From contig DATAJP010000003.1 of the NCBI GenBank assembly GCA_036262055.1, forward strand, positions 186,001-250,000: a DNA stretch of 64,000 bases. Reading direction: 5' to 3'. This stretch comes from Ignavibacteria bacterium. Lineage in GTDB: Bacteria; Bacteroidota; Ignavibacteria; Tepidaquicellales; Tepidaquicellaceae. This document shows, piece by piece, positions 16,021 through 24,904 of the stretch (position 1 is the stretch's first letter; every line of letters begins with the position of its first letter). Under the pieces are notes generated by a model, which was not told the DNA's origin, made no database searches, and was given only the letters and a program-made list of their open reading frames with translations. Position numbers and translations under genes: made by a program.

Positions 16021-17241
16021 TTATTTGGAAATTATCATTCTTTTAGTTTCAGAGTAATTTCCCGCGGTTAAATTATAAAAATAAATGCCTGAACTTAAAT
16101 TCTTCGCATTGAAATTTATTTCGTATTCACCGGGTCCTAAATTTTCTGCAATAATACGTTTTATTTCTCTTCCCGCAATATCAAATACAGTCAAACTAAT
16201 ATTAGCAAATTTGTTTAAAGCAAACTTGATAATTGTATTTGGATTAAAAGGATTAGGATAATTTTGTTCAAGCTTAAATTTATCCGGTATGTTTGTGCTT
16301 ATCTTTTTCACGTTGATACCACCTCCTGTTCCTGTTTTTAAAATCGTACCTGCTAATCCGCTTGCATATCCCGTAAAAGAATTTACGAAATCGACAGCAT
16401 AAAGAGCATTTGAAGTACTTGCAAACTGCTGAATCCAGGTTTCTCCGCCGTTTGTAGTTCTTATTATCCTTCCGTTATTTCCCACTGCACAAATATTTTT
16501 ACTGTTTCCGCAAAATGACACTCCGTTTAATGCATCCGTAATACCGGTTGTTTTTTGCGTCCATACAAATCCTCCAAATTCCGATACTAAGACTAATCCG
16601 TTTAAGCCGACACAAACACCCGTATCAGTTGTAATAAAGTCCACTGCATTTAAATCAAGCATTGTATTGCTGTTGACGATGTTCCAATTGAAACCACCGT
16701 TAGTAGTCTTAAATACTTTTCCGCCTGCTCCAACCGCAGTTCCGTTAAGAACATCGGTAAACTTTATACCTGCTATAGTAAAGTTTACCTCAGATTGCGG
16801 CTGCCAGTTCTGACCTCCGTTTGTCGTTCTGAAAACACTGCCTGCAAACCCGCCAATCCATCCGTTGTCAATATCAGTGAATGACAAGCAATTAAAAGTT
16901 GTTGTTGGGTGAGGATTATTCACTGTCCAGGTTTGGCCGCCGTTTGTTGTTTTTAATACCGTGCCGAGTGAACCAACCGCGTAAGCGACAAATTCATCAA
17001 CCATCTGAATTGCCTGCAGGTAAAATTCATTGCTAAAATTTACCTGGAACCAGAAAGCTCCGCCTGTTGTGGTTTTTAAAATTCTGCCTTGTTCACCGCA
17101 AACCATTCCGGTGTTTGCATTTAAAAATGAAACTCCAAATAAACGGTTAGTAACGTTTGAAGTTTGTGTTTGCCACCCCTGTGAGAATGCTTGTGAGCTA
17201 AAACTTATAAAAACTATAAAAACCAATATATATTTTTTCAT
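16021..17241 (-). CDS. Secreted Ycf48/BNR-repeat propeller protein with T9SS sorting domain (paralogue)
   Basis: 406 residues. Signal peptide MKKYILVFIVFISFSSQAFS, then propeller repeats with the recurrent TTNGGQTW/TTNGGFNW and VGxxGxV elements, then a T9SS C-terminal domain (LEQNYPNPFNPNTII, LTVFDIAGREIKR, SGIYFYNLTAG, RMIISK). It shares organisation and many repeat residues with the gene at 14708 and lies 53 bases upstream of it on the same strand, so the two are probably a tandem duplication in one transcript. Function unknown beyond being a surface protein. Confidence 0.9.
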   Translation of the reverse strand: MKKYILVFIVFISFSSQAFSQGWQTQTSNVTNRLFGVSFLNANTGMVCGEQGRILKTTTGGAFWFQVNFSNEFYLQAIQMVDEFVAYAVGSLGTVLKTTNGGQTWTVNNPHPTTTFNCLSFTDIDNGWIGGFAGSVFRTTNGGQNWQPQSEVNFTIAGIKFTDVLNGTAVGAGGKVFKTTNGGFNWNIVNSNTMLDLNAVDFITTDTGVCVGLNGLVLVSEFGGFVWTQKTTGITDALNGVSFCGNSKNICAVGNNGRIIRTTNGGETWIQQFASTSNALYAVDFVNSFTGYASGLAGTILKTGTGGGINVKKISTNIPDKFKLEQNYPNPFNPNTIIKFALNKFANISLTVFDIAGREIKRIIAENLGPGEYEINFNAKNLSSGIYFYNLTAGNYSETKRMIISK

Positions 17242-17417
17242 ATATTAATTTATTTCGAAGTTATAATTCGATTTCTCGAATTGCCACCATAAAATTATAT
17301 GCAAATTGCAGACCATTTTTTCCGATTTAAGCAATAAAACTTTCTAAAAAAACTTAAATTTTTAACTAATATTAAAGATTTTTTGTTAATACATTAAGTA
17401 AAATCTAATAAAAGTCA

Positions 17418-18479
17418 TTGCCAAAGCTAATTTCTGTCAAAATTGCCGATTTACCGAATAAAGTCAGACAATCTGACCTAAAAGAGTTTGTTTCTGAGAT
17501 GTTTTCATCAAAATTCAAGGATACTGAAAAACTTTTGGATGTTTTTGAAAATACACAGATAAAGACCAGAAATATGAGCTTGCCTGTTGAATATTTTTAT
17601 GAAAAACATGATTGGCAGTCAAAGAATGATATTTTTATTGTTAAAAGTTTAGAAATTTTAGAGCCGATGGTAAGTGAAATTTTATCTGAAGCAAGAATTT
17701 CATTAAAGGATATGACAGATATCTTTTTTGTTTCATCTACAGGAATTTCAACCCCGACAATTGATGCTATGTTAATAAATAAGTTAGGAATCAATGAGCA
17801 TGTCAACAGATATCCGATGTTTGGCTTAGGGTGTGCGGGCGGCGTTTCAGGATTAGCAAAAGCATTTACTGCTGCGAAGGCAAATCCCGATGCAGTTATT
17901 TTAGTTATTGCCATCGAGCTTTGCACTTTGACTTTTATTAAGGATGATATTTCAAAAAGTAATTTTATTGCAACAAGTTTGTTCTCAGATGGAGCTGCAG
18001 TCTGTCTTTTGACAGGTGACAATGTAAAATCGAATGAAGCGTATGAAATAAATTATCAATCTTCTTTAAGCAAGATTTATCCGGACTCGCTTGATGTAAT
18101 GGGATGGGAAGTCATTAATGACGGATTAAAGGTTGTGTTTTCAAGGGACATTCCGGAAATTGTTAAGAATAATGTTGCAAAGGATTTAAACTATTTTCTT
18201 GAACAAAATAAAATAACTCTTCGTGATATTAAGAATTTCATAATTCATCCCGGCGGTGTTAAAGTAATTAAAGCATATATTGAGAGTCTAAAAATTTCTG
18301 AAGAAAAACTAAAATTTACAAGTGAGGTGATGATGGATTATGGTAATATGTCAAGTGTAACAGTTCTTTATGTCCTGAATAAATTTTTGAAAGAAGGATT
18401 TGAAGATGGTTATGGAGTTATGCTTTCACTCGGTCCGGGCTTTTCAAGCGAGATGTTATTATTGAATATGAAAAACTAA
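17418..18479 (+). CDS. Type III polyketide synthase (chalcone-synthase-like)
   Basis: 353 residues. Homodimeric thiolase-fold enzyme that extends an acyl-CoA with malonyl-CoA to give pyrones or resorcinols. The catalytic triad is visible: C139 in MFGLGCAGG, H277 in FIIHPGG and N310 in DYGNMSS, with the closing LGPGFSSEMLLL as in chalcone synthases. The start is TTG at 17418; MPKLISV begins about where other family members begin. The next gene is an ICMT-like methyltransferase, the same pairing as BpsA/BpsB of Bacillus, which make alkylpyrone methyl ethers. The product here is therefore likely a long-chain alkylpyrone or alkylresorcinol for the membrane; this is inference. Confidence 0.93.
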   Translation: MPKLISVKIADLPNKVRQSDLKEFVSEMFSSKFKDTEKLLDVFENTQIKTRNMSLPVEYFYEKHDWQSKNDIFIVKSLEILEPMVSEILSEARISLKDMTDIFFVSSTGISTPTIDAMLINKLGINEHVNRYPMFGLGCAGGVSGLAKAFTAAKANPDAVILVIAIELCTLTFIKDDISKSNFIATSLFSDGAAVCLLTGDNVKSNEAYEINYQSSLSKIYPDSLDVMGWEVINDGLKVVFSRDIPEIVKNNVAKDLNYFLEQNKITLRDIKNFIIHPGGVKVIKAYIESLKISEEKLKFTSEVMMDYGNMSSVTVLYVLNKFLKEGFEDGYGVMLSLGPGFSSEMLLLNMKN

Positions 18480-18488
18480 TTTTAAATT

Positions 18489-18552
18489 GTCACCCTGAAC
18501 TTGATTCAGGGTCAAAGTAACGCTTATGGATTCCTGCCTTCGCAGGAATGAC
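18489..18552. repeat. Two adjacent palindromic elements (CACCCTGAAC type and family A variant)
   Basis: GTCACCCTGAAC-TTGATTCAGGGTC (18489-18513), a hairpin with CCCTGAA/TTCAGGG arms, is followed by GGATTCCTGCCTTCGCAGGAATGAC (18528-18552), a family A element in which both arms carry the compensating change CCCGC/GCGGG to CCTGC/GCAGG. The pair lies between the polyketide synthase and methyltransferase genes. Confidence 0.85.
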
Positions 18553-18563
18553 AAATTTATCAA

Positions 18564-19073
18564 ATGCCTTTCTTCTGGTACTTAATAATTTTCTTAATAC
18601 TGCAAAGATTAATCGAATTAGTAATATCCAAACGAAATGAGAAATGGTTATTATCTCAGGGAGCTGTTGAATACGGCAAAGAGCATTATAAGTTTATTGT
18701 TTTACTCCATGCCGGTTTTTTTATAAGTTTAATAGTTGAATATGTCTTTACCAAAGGTAATTTTGAACTGCATTTAATAAATTATGTATTTTTAGTAATT
18801 TTCATAATATTGCAGATTTGCAGGGTAATAATTCTTTCAACTCTTGGCAGGTATTGGAACACCAGAATTATACGGATTCCAAACACTCCATTGGTAGCGA
18901 AAGGAATTTATAGATATGTAAAACATCCGAATTATGTTCTGGTTATATGTGAAATATTCGTGATTCCTATGATATTTGATTTATATTGGACTGCAATAAT
19001 TTTTACGGTTTTGAATCTAGTTATATTAAACATAAGGGTTAAAGAAGAAAATAAAGCTTTAAATTATACATAA
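18564..19073 (+). CDS. Isoprenylcysteine-carboxyl-methyltransferase-like membrane protein
   Basis: 169 residues, with about four or five membrane helices. The C-terminal SAM-binding signature of the ICMT/PEMT group is clear: GRYWNTRIIRIPN, then GIYRYVKHPNYVLVICE and a final REEN-like KEENKAL. Beside type III polyketide synthases such proteins (Bacillus BpsB) O-methylate alkylpyrones, which is the role I infer. Its stop overlaps the next ATG by one base (TAATG), so it is coupled to the small AtuA-like gene. Confidence 0.85.
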   Translation: MPFFWYLIIFLILQRLIELVISKRNEKWLLSQGAVEYGKEHYKFIVLLHAGFFISLIVEYVFTKGNFELHLINYVFLVIFIILQICRVIILSTLGRYWNTRIIRIPNTPLVAKGIYRYVKHPNYVLVICEIFVIPMIFDLYWTAIIFTVLNLVILNIRVKEENKALNYT

Positions 19074-19387
19074 TGAAAATTCAATTAAGAGAAATTTGTC
19101 ATGGAAGAAGCGGTGATAAAGGTGATGCTGCCAACATCGGATTGATTGCCTATAAAAAAGAAGATTATGATTTGATTAAAAGAGAAGTTACTGCGGAACG
19201 TGTTAAAGAATTTTTTAAAGGAATTTGTGAGGGCGAAGTAATTCGTTATGAAATGCCAAATATAAATGCACTGAATTTTATTTTAAATAATACGCTTGGC
19301 GGCGGCGGCACTGTATCTTTAAAACTTGATGCGCAAGGAAAGACTCTTGCTTCTGCATTATTAAAAATGGAAATAGAAAGGAAATGA
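19073..19387 (+). CDS. AtuA C-terminal-domain-like small protein
   Basis: 104 residues. The motif pair GRSGDKGDAANIGLIAY and NTLGGGGTVSLKLDAQGKT is that of the ferredoxin-fold domain found at the C-terminus of AtuA (acyclic terpene utilisation) proteins and also as stand-alone proteins. Its activity is not established. Overlap with the methyltransferase stop puts it in the polyketide operon, where it might handle an acyl-CoA, but there is no direct evidence. Confidence 0.75.
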   Translation: MKIQLREICHGRSGDKGDAANIGLIAYKKEDYDLIKREVTAERVKEFFKGICEGEVIRYEMPNINALNFILNNTLGGGGTVSLKLDAQGKTLASALLKMEIERK

Positions 19388-19393
19388 TAGAAA

Positions 19394-20486
19394 ATGTTTG
19401 ACCAACAAAAATATATTTTAAAAGATTATAAAGAAAAGTTACTAAAACTACGGAGGTTTCTTTGAATTAGATGAGAAAACATCTAAGGTAAAGGAACTCG
19501 AAAAAATCACGGAAGCTGCAAACTTCTGGGATGACCAAAAATCCGCACAAGCAACACTTCAGGAAATTTCCAATCTAAAAAAATGGGTTGATGAATATAA
19601 AAGGGTAGAAATGCTTTACTCTGATCTTGAACTTCTAATTGAAATTTCAGAGTCTGAAAAAAACGAATCCGCAGAAAATGAAATTCAAGCCGAGCTTGAT
19701 AAATTTATAAAAGAACTTGACGAGCTTGAGTTCAAAAATATGTTATCAGACCCTGATGATATTCGTGATTGCATTATCACTATAAACTCAGGAGCGGGCG
19801 GAACAGAATCTCAGGATTGGGCTGAAATGCTTTTGAGAATGTACCTGCGTTATGCGGAAAAACATAAATTCAAAGCTTCGCTTGTCGATAGATTAGACGG
19901 CGATGGCGCGGGAATTAAAAGCGCAACAATAGAAGTATATGGGCAGTATGCTTTCGGTTATTTAAAAGCAGAAAACGGGGTTCATCGCCTTGTGAGAATT
20001 TCTCCGTTCGATGCAAACAAAAAACGACATACATCATTCGCAGCAGTTTATGTCACCCCGATAATAGATGACACAATTGAAATTGAAATTAATCCGGCAG
20101 ATTTAAAAATCGATACATATCGTTCAGGTGGTGCAGGAGGACAGAACGTTAATAAAGTTGAGACTGCCGTGAGAATAACACACGTTCCTTCGGGAGTTGT
20201 TGCGGCATGCCAAACTGAACGCTCTCAATTGCAAAATCGTCAGAATGCGATGAAAATGTTAAAATCGAAATTATACCAAATTGAAAAACAAAAAGAGCTC
20301 GATAAAATTCAGACAATTGAAAAATCCAAGAAAAAAATTGAGTGGGGAAGCCAGATAAGAAGTTATGTTTTTCATCCGTATAATATGGTCAAAGACCACA
20401 GAACCGGTCATGAAACAAGCAATACTCAGGCAGTTATGGACGGTGAATTGGATGAGTTTATCCGTGCATATTTATTAAGCGATTAG
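19394..20486 (+). CDS. prfB: Peptide chain release factor 2, with programmed +1 frameshift
   Basis: A short zero-frame ORF (ATG at 19394) reaches an in-frame TGA at 19463-19465 after 23 codons; the rest is in the +1 frame. Joined, the protein is 363 residues. The site is the classical RF2 autoregulatory one: CTT TGA preceded by CGGAGG, an internal Shine-Dalgarno-like sequence three bases upstream of CTT. Low RF2 favours the shift, high RF2 favours termination. RF2 identity is certain from SPF (203-205), which reads UGA/UAA, and GGQ (248-250) for hydrolysis, at almost the same positions as in E. coli. A caller that ignores frameshifts would start at ATG 19611 and lose 72 residues. Confidence 0.97.
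19451..19465 (+). promoter_or_regulatory. RF2 programmed frameshift site
   Basis: CGGAGGTTTCTTTGA: the GGAGG pairs with the 16S rRNA tail during elongation, CTT is the slippery codon and TGA is the poorly terminating stop. After the shift the frame continues GAA TTA GAT GAG. Confidence 0.95.
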
Positions 20487-20490
20487 CGAA

Positions 20491-20516
20491 GTCATTCCCG
20501 CGCAGGCGGGAATCCC
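20491..20516. repeat. Dispersed palindromic repeat, family A
   Basis: GTCATTCCCGCGCAGGCGGG then AATCCC, 4 bases after the prfB stop and 11 bases before the next start; preceded by AGCGAA as at 54131, so the repeated unit extends beyond the palindrome. Confidence 0.93.
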
Positions 20517-20527
20517 AATATATTATA

Positions 20528-21748
20528 TTGTTGAACTATAAATTTCTCATAGCGAAGCGGTATTTATTATCGAAGAAAGATTCAAAGTTTATTTCCTTCA
20601 TAACTTATGTTTCGATAATCGGAATTACTCTCGGAGTTGCTGCTCTGATAATAGCAATTTCTATAATGAGCGGCTTTGAGAAAGAAATTAAAGACAAAGT
20701 TTCGGGACTTGTCTCACATATTCAAATAAATTCATTCCGTGCAGAAGGATTGCCTGATTATGAAGAAGCCATTCAGAAAATAAATACTGAAATAAAAGGT
20801 GTAACGGGAATTTCTCCGTTTGTCCAGAAAGAAGCAGTCATAAGATATAAAGAAAACATTGAAGGCATTTTGCTGAAGGGCATTGTTGCCGGAACCGATA
20901 TTTCAACTGCACGCAATAAAATTGTGAAAGGAGAATATAACCTTGCGCCAATTGATACGACCTTCTCAAGATTATTAATCGGTGAGAAATTAGCAAAAAA
21001 GTTAAATATCGAAATCGGGAATAAGGTTATCGTATTCGGAATGAAAGGAATACCGTCGCCATTGAACCAGCCAAAGATTAAACAGTTCATTGTAAGCGGA
21101 ATTTATGAAACAGGCTTGCGCGATTACGATGATTTAATAATTTATACTGATTTAACAACAGCTCAAAGTTTATTTGAACTTGGCGATAATGTTTCCGGAA
21201 TTGAATTAAAGCTTGATAACATCGACAATGCTGCTGCAACCGCATTAAAGCTAAGAACAATATTAAAGTATCCTTATTATCCCAAAACATTGTTTGATTT
21301 ATATAAACCGCTGTTCAATTGGGTTGAGCTTCAGAAAGCACCGACACCGATTGTTTTAAGTTTAATCATTCTTATTGCGATTTTTAACATTGTCAGCACA
21401 CTGTTAATGATGGTGCTTGAAAAAACTCACTCAATCGGTGTTCTAAAAGCACTTGGCGCAAGCAATGGCGGTATTATGAAAATTTTTATATATGACGGTT
21501 TGCTTATCGGAATAATCGGAATTGTTCTTGGCAACATTATCGGTCTCGGCTTGTGCTATCTGGAATTGAAGTTTAAGTTTTTTAAACTTCCCGAGATTTA
21601 TTATATGAAATCAGTTCCAATTTTGATTCAACCTGAATATGTGATTTTAATTTCCGTTGTCAGCTTGTTTCTTTGTTTCATTGCAACACTCATCCCGTCT
21701 TATCTTGCATCAAAATTCGATCCTGTGAAATCAATCAGCTTCGCATAA
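20528..21748 (+). CDS. LolC/LolE-type ABC transporter permease (lipoprotein release)
   Basis: 406 residues with the FtsX/MacB layout: one N-terminal membrane helix (about 22-45, FISFITYVSIIGITLGVAALI), a periplasmic domain of some 220 residues, and three C-terminal helices (about 272-400). The opening YKFLIAKRYLLSKKDSKFISFIT is characteristic of LolC/E permeases, which extract outer-membrane lipoproteins for LolA. The start is TTG (20528 or 20531). No ATPase (LolD) gene is adjacent, so its partner is elsewhere. A generic FtsX-family exporter is the alternative. Confidence 0.87.
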   Translation: MLNYKFLIAKRYLLSKKDSKFISFITYVSIIGITLGVAALIIAISIMSGFEKEIKDKVSGLVSHIQINSFRAEGLPDYEEAIQKINTEIKGVTGISPFVQKEAVIRYKENIEGILLKGIVAGTDISTARNKIVKGEYNLAPIDTTFSRLLIGEKLAKKLNIEIGNKVIVFGMKGIPSPLNQPKIKQFIVSGIYETGLRDYDDLIIYTDLTTAQSLFELGDNVSGIELKLDNIDNAAATALKLRTILKYPYYPKTLFDLYKPLFNWVELQKAPTPIVLSLIILIAIFNIVSTLLMMVLEKTHSIGVLKALGASNGGIMKIFIYDGLLIGIIGIVLGNIIGLGLCYLELKFKFFKLPEIYYMKSVPILIQPEYVILISVVSLFLCFIATLIPSYLASKFDPVKSISFA

Positions 21749-21750
21749 GC

Positions 21751-22437
21751 TTGGATAAATCTTCCCAAAAAATATCAGTTATGTTTGATGAAATCGCTCC
21801 CAAATACGATTTCCTCAATCATCTTTTTACTTTGAAACTTGATATTTTATGGCGGAAAAAAATTGTAAGAAATCTTTCATTAAACAACTTTAAAGAAATA
21901 AATATTCTTGACATTGCTGCCGGGACGGGGGATTTAACAAAAGAGCTCACTGCGTTAAACCCTGATATGCTTTATGCGTGCGACATTTCAGAAAACATGC
22001 TTGAAGTCTTAAAAGATAAAGTTAAATCAGATAATGTTAACATTATTAAAGCTGATGCAGAGCATCTTCCTTTTAAAGACGAGACATTTAATATTGTTAC
22101 AATCGGGTTCGGTGTAAGAAATTTTGAAAATCCAGGAAAAGTGTTAAATGAAATTTACAGAGTGCTTCAAAAAAATGGAGTCTTAGTAATAATAGATATT
22201 TTTAAAAACAGGTCTTTTAAAACGAAAGTGTTTAATCTTTATTTTGGGAAAATAATTCCTTTCTTCGGCAACTTAATCTCTCACAGCAAGGCATATACAT
22301 ATTTGTTTGAATCTGTAGATGATTTTATGACAAAAAATGAATTTGCATCTCTTCTAAAGAAGCATAATTTCAAAATTGAAAATGTTGAAAACAATTTAAT
22401 GGGGATTGTCACAACTTTTTATGCGTATAAAAAATAA
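21751..22437 (+). CDS. ubiE: Demethylmenaquinone / ubiquinone methyltransferase UbiE/MenG
   Basis: 228 residues from TTG at 21751, two bases after the preceding stop; an open frame extends upstream into the permease gene, but the family begins near KISVMFDEIAPKYDFLNHL. SAM motif I is LDIAAGTGDLT, followed by DISENML and GFGVRNFENPGKVLNEIYRVL, the UbiE/MenG signature. It methylates demethylmenaquinone in the last step of menaquinone synthesis, the likely quinone in this lineage. It ends two bases before a convergent response regulator gene. Confidence 0.93.
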   Translation: MDKSSQKISVMFDEIAPKYDFLNHLFTLKLDILWRKKIVRNLSLNNFKEINILDIAAGTGDLTKELTALNPDMLYACDISENMLEVLKDKVKSDNVNIIKADAEHLPFKDETFNIVTIGFGVRNFENPGKVLNEIYRVLQKNGVLVIIDIFKNRSFKTKVFNLYFGKIIPFFGNLISHSKAYTYLFESVDDFMTKNEFASLLKKHNFKIENVENNLMGIVTTFYAYKK

Positions 22438-22438
22438 A

Positions 22439-22843
22439 TTATTTCTCACCATTAATCTGGTTTTCAATAATGGCTTTTACTTTATCCTTTGTAAGTGGTT
22501 TTGAAATGAATTGTAAAACATGAGGATTTTTTCTTGCTCTTTCTTTATCACGTTCATCAATCGATGATGATAAAATATAAATTTTATATTGTGCTTTTAT
22601 TCTGTCATCAAACTGACTGAATACATCAAGGAAATCCCATCCGCTAATCAGCGGCATATTTAAATCAAGAAAAATTATTGATGAAGCGTCGTCTTCAGTC
22701 TCCAGTTTGGTTGATTTTATAAAGTCAAGAGCTTCAGATGGATAGAGATAATCAGATATTTCTGAACCTGAAGTAGTTATTTTAAGAATATGTCGACAAA
22801 GCTTGTTATTTAAAGGGTCATCATCAACGATTATGAATTTCAT
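22439..22843 (-). CDS. Single-domain response regulator
   Basis: 134 residues, receiver domain only. Acidic pocket DDD at 7-9, phospho-acceptor D60 in IIFLDLNMP, and the conserved lysine in ISKPLTKDK near the C-terminus. No output domain, so it must act through protein contacts (CheY-like) or in a phosphorelay. It starts one base after the histidine kinase stop, so the pair is one operon and probably cognate. Confidence 0.93.
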   Translation of the reverse strand: MKFIIVDDDPLNNKLCRHILKITTSGSEISDYLYPSEALDFIKSTKLETEDDASSIIFLDLNMPLISGWDFLDVFSQFDDRIKAQYKIYILSSSIDERDKERARKNPHVLQFISKPLTKDKVKAIIENQINGEK

Positions 22844-22844
22844 G

Positions 22845-24374
22845 TTATATTATTTTTGAAAATTCCATTATAAATTTTGTACCAACGTTTATTTCGCTTT
22901 TCAGTAAAATTTTCCCTCCGAGAGATTCGACATGTGCTTTTACCATAAACAACCCCATACCTTTTCCTTCTATTTCCGGATGAAATCTTTTATATAAACC
23001 AAATAATTTTTCTTTATTTTTTTTAATATCTATTCCAAGGCCATTGTCTTCAAATATAAGTTCATATTTACTTTTATAATTTTTGCTTGTGATATTGATT
23101 ACGAGGGGGATACCAGGACGCCGGTATTTTATGCTGTTAGAAATTAGGTTATAAAAAATACTATTAAAATAGCTTTTTATATTTAAAATTTCATTTATAT
23201 CTGAAAAATTAACATTTATTTCAATGTTTTCATCTTTTAAAAGATTTGCAATTAATGATTTAATATCTTCTACAATTTCGGAAAATAATATTTTTTGTTT
23301 CTTTTCTTCGAGATTATTTCTTATTGCAAGAATCTGATTCAGATCTTTAATTACATCATCAAGTTTTTCAACCGAAGATGAAATTCCTTCAATTATTTCC
23401 GACTTATCACTAATGTTATCTTCTTTCAAAATTGCAGAATATCCTAATATGTTCGCAACGGGTCCCCGGAGGTTATGTGAAACAATATATGCAAATTGTT
23501 CCAAATCTTTATTTCGCTGAACTATGTCGTTCAAAATTTTCTCACGTTCTTTTTCAGCTTTTTTTATTTTTGTAACATCCTGGTTAAATCCTATCAAGCC
23601 TATTGGAAAGTTTTGAGAATCTCTTTTAACAACGATTTCGGAATGTATGTATTTAATAGTGCCGTCATTTTGAACTATTCTAAAATCAATCAAAATAGAA
23701 TTTAAGTTTCTAACAGCACGCTCTACGGTAGATTTAACGTATTGAACATCATCAAGATGAACACGGTTTAAAAAATTTTCAAATGATGGCTCAATTTCTC
23801 CTGCCTTATACCCTAACACACTATAGAATTCTTCAGACCACTTTGTTTCATTAGTTATTAAATCCGCCTGGAAACTTCCTAAGTGCGCCAATTTTTCAGA
23901 CTCTGCAAGAAGAGCCTCGCTTTCAAATATCTTTTCAATGTATTTTTTCTGCTCAGTTATGTCGTTACGAATTGAAAGATATTGATAAGGTTTTCCTTGT
24001 TCGTTTAGAAAAGGAATTATTGTTGTATCCACCCAATAAAATGTTCCGTCTTTCGCTTTATTCCTAAATTCTCCTCGCCAAATCTTACCATTTGCAATTG
24101 TTACCCATAAATTTCTAATATATTCTTTCGGGTGAAAATTTGAATTTATTATTCGATGATCCTGACCAATAAGCTCTTCTCTTGTATATTTAGAAATTTT
24201 ACAAAAATATTCATTGGCATGATTGATAATTCCTTTTTGATTTGTGATTGCAACAATTGATGATTGATCTAATGCCTCTTTATAGTCTGAAAGTTCTTTG
24301 TTTTTTTCAAATATTTTCTTCTCAAGTTTAGAATTAAATTCTTTAATCTTATTTCCGTCTTTAAGATGCGTCAT
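22845..24374 (-). CDS. PAS-PAS sensor histidine kinase (cytoplasmic)
   Basis: 509 residues without membrane helices. Two PAS/PAC modules (about 35-145 and 160-272; ITEQKKYIEKI and VTKIKKAEKER are the PAC ends) are followed by a dimerisation helix with phospho-acceptor H300 in YIVSHNLRGPVANILGY, and a HATPase domain (N box NLISNSIKYR, G1 EDNGLGID, G2 GKGMGLFMVKAHVE). HNLRGP is a variant of HDLRTP common in Bacteroidota PAS kinases. The signal is cytoplasmic and unknown. Co-transcribed with the receiver gene downstream. Confidence 0.94.
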   Translation of the reverse strand: MTHLKDGNKIKEFNSKLEKKIFEKNKELSDYKEALDQSSIVAITNQKGIINHANEYFCKISKYTREELIGQDHRIINSNFHPKEYIRNLWVTIANGKIWRGEFRNKAKDGTFYWVDTTIIPFLNEQGKPYQYLSIRNDITEQKKYIEKIFESEALLAESEKLAHLGSFQADLITNETKWSEEFYSVLGYKAGEIEPSFENFLNRVHLDDVQYVKSTVERAVRNLNSILIDFRIVQNDGTIKYIHSEIVVKRDSQNFPIGLIGFNQDVTKIKKAEKEREKILNDIVQRNKDLEQFAYIVSHNLRGPVANILGYSAILKEDNISDKSEIIEGISSSVEKLDDVIKDLNQILAIRNNLEEKKQKILFSEIVEDIKSLIANLLKDENIEINVNFSDINEILNIKSYFNSIFYNLISNSIKYRRPGIPLVINITSKNYKSKYELIFEDNGLGIDIKKNKEKLFGLYKRFHPEIEGKGMGLFMVKAHVESLGGKILLKSEINVGTKFIMEFSKII

Positions 24375-24486
24375 TAACTAAGTAATTAAATATAAAAGAA
24401 GTAAGCAAACTAAAATACAATAAAACTAATTTATTGCATTTTATACCAGGTATTAGTAATTTAAATAATATTTTAAGCTATCCCTA

Positions 24487-24522
24487 TCTACCGGCCGGTT
24501 TAGACGGGACCTCATCACATCA
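24487..24522. other. GC-rich patch with possible hairpin, left of the AT-rich island
   Basis: TCTACCGGCCGGTTTAGACG then GGACCTCATCACATCA. ACCGGCCGGT is a perfect palindrome, and GGTTT can pair with GGACC (two G-T pairs). It stands out from very AT-rich surroundings and touches the stop codon of the gene at 24520. It shares TACCG, GTTT and CACATC in the same order with the patch at 26847. Confidence 0.4.
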
Positions 24523-24903
24523 ATATCTATTCACTCTTGTTACGTCTCCTGAAATTGAAATATAATTCATAATGTTGTTCTTTCCGTTTTTAAGGAGCTC
24601 GATTTTTTTCAAGGATGTATTGAGATTTTTTTTTTCTGTCTTTGGATAAAATAAAATAACCTTATCATCTTCATTAAAAAATATTATGTCTTCAAATAAA
24701 TCGTTCAAAGAATGCATTAGATTATCAAGAGAATCGATTTTTTTCGAATATCCGTTAAATCCGAAATTTATTTTATCTTCCGAAAATTCTTTTTTAAAAT
24801 TTAATTCTTTAAATTTTTGCTCCAAAAGTTCCTTGTTTTTTTTATGAACAAACTTTTCTACAATTAAGACATCAAGATTTTTAATTAAATGCTCTCTTTT
24901 CAA
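24520..24903 (-). CDS. Lysine-rich protein of unknown function
   Basis: 127 residues, basic, no signal or membrane helix. Not recognised. It is mainly helical in the first half (EKFVHKKNKELLEQKFKEL), with a strand-rich region DIIFFNEDDKVILFYPK near residue 75-95. The start is TTG at 24903, preceded by a good Shine-Dalgarno GGAGGG located in the end of the upstream gene, so the two are translationally coupled. Codon and base use are more AT-rich than in neighbouring housekeeping genes. Confidence 0.6.
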   Translation of the reverse strand: MKREHLIKNLDVLIVEKFVHKKNKELLEQKFKELNFKKEFSEDKINFGFNGYSKKIDSLDNLMHSLNDLFEDIIFFNEDDKVILFYPKTEKKNLNTSLKKIELLKNGKNNIMNYISISGDVTRVNRY

Positions 24904-24904
24904 G

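Noticed and set aside
19611-20486. ATG at 19611 as the start of release factor 2
   Set aside because: The upstream +1 frame continues the family alignment back to the frameshift site and the short zero-frame leader.
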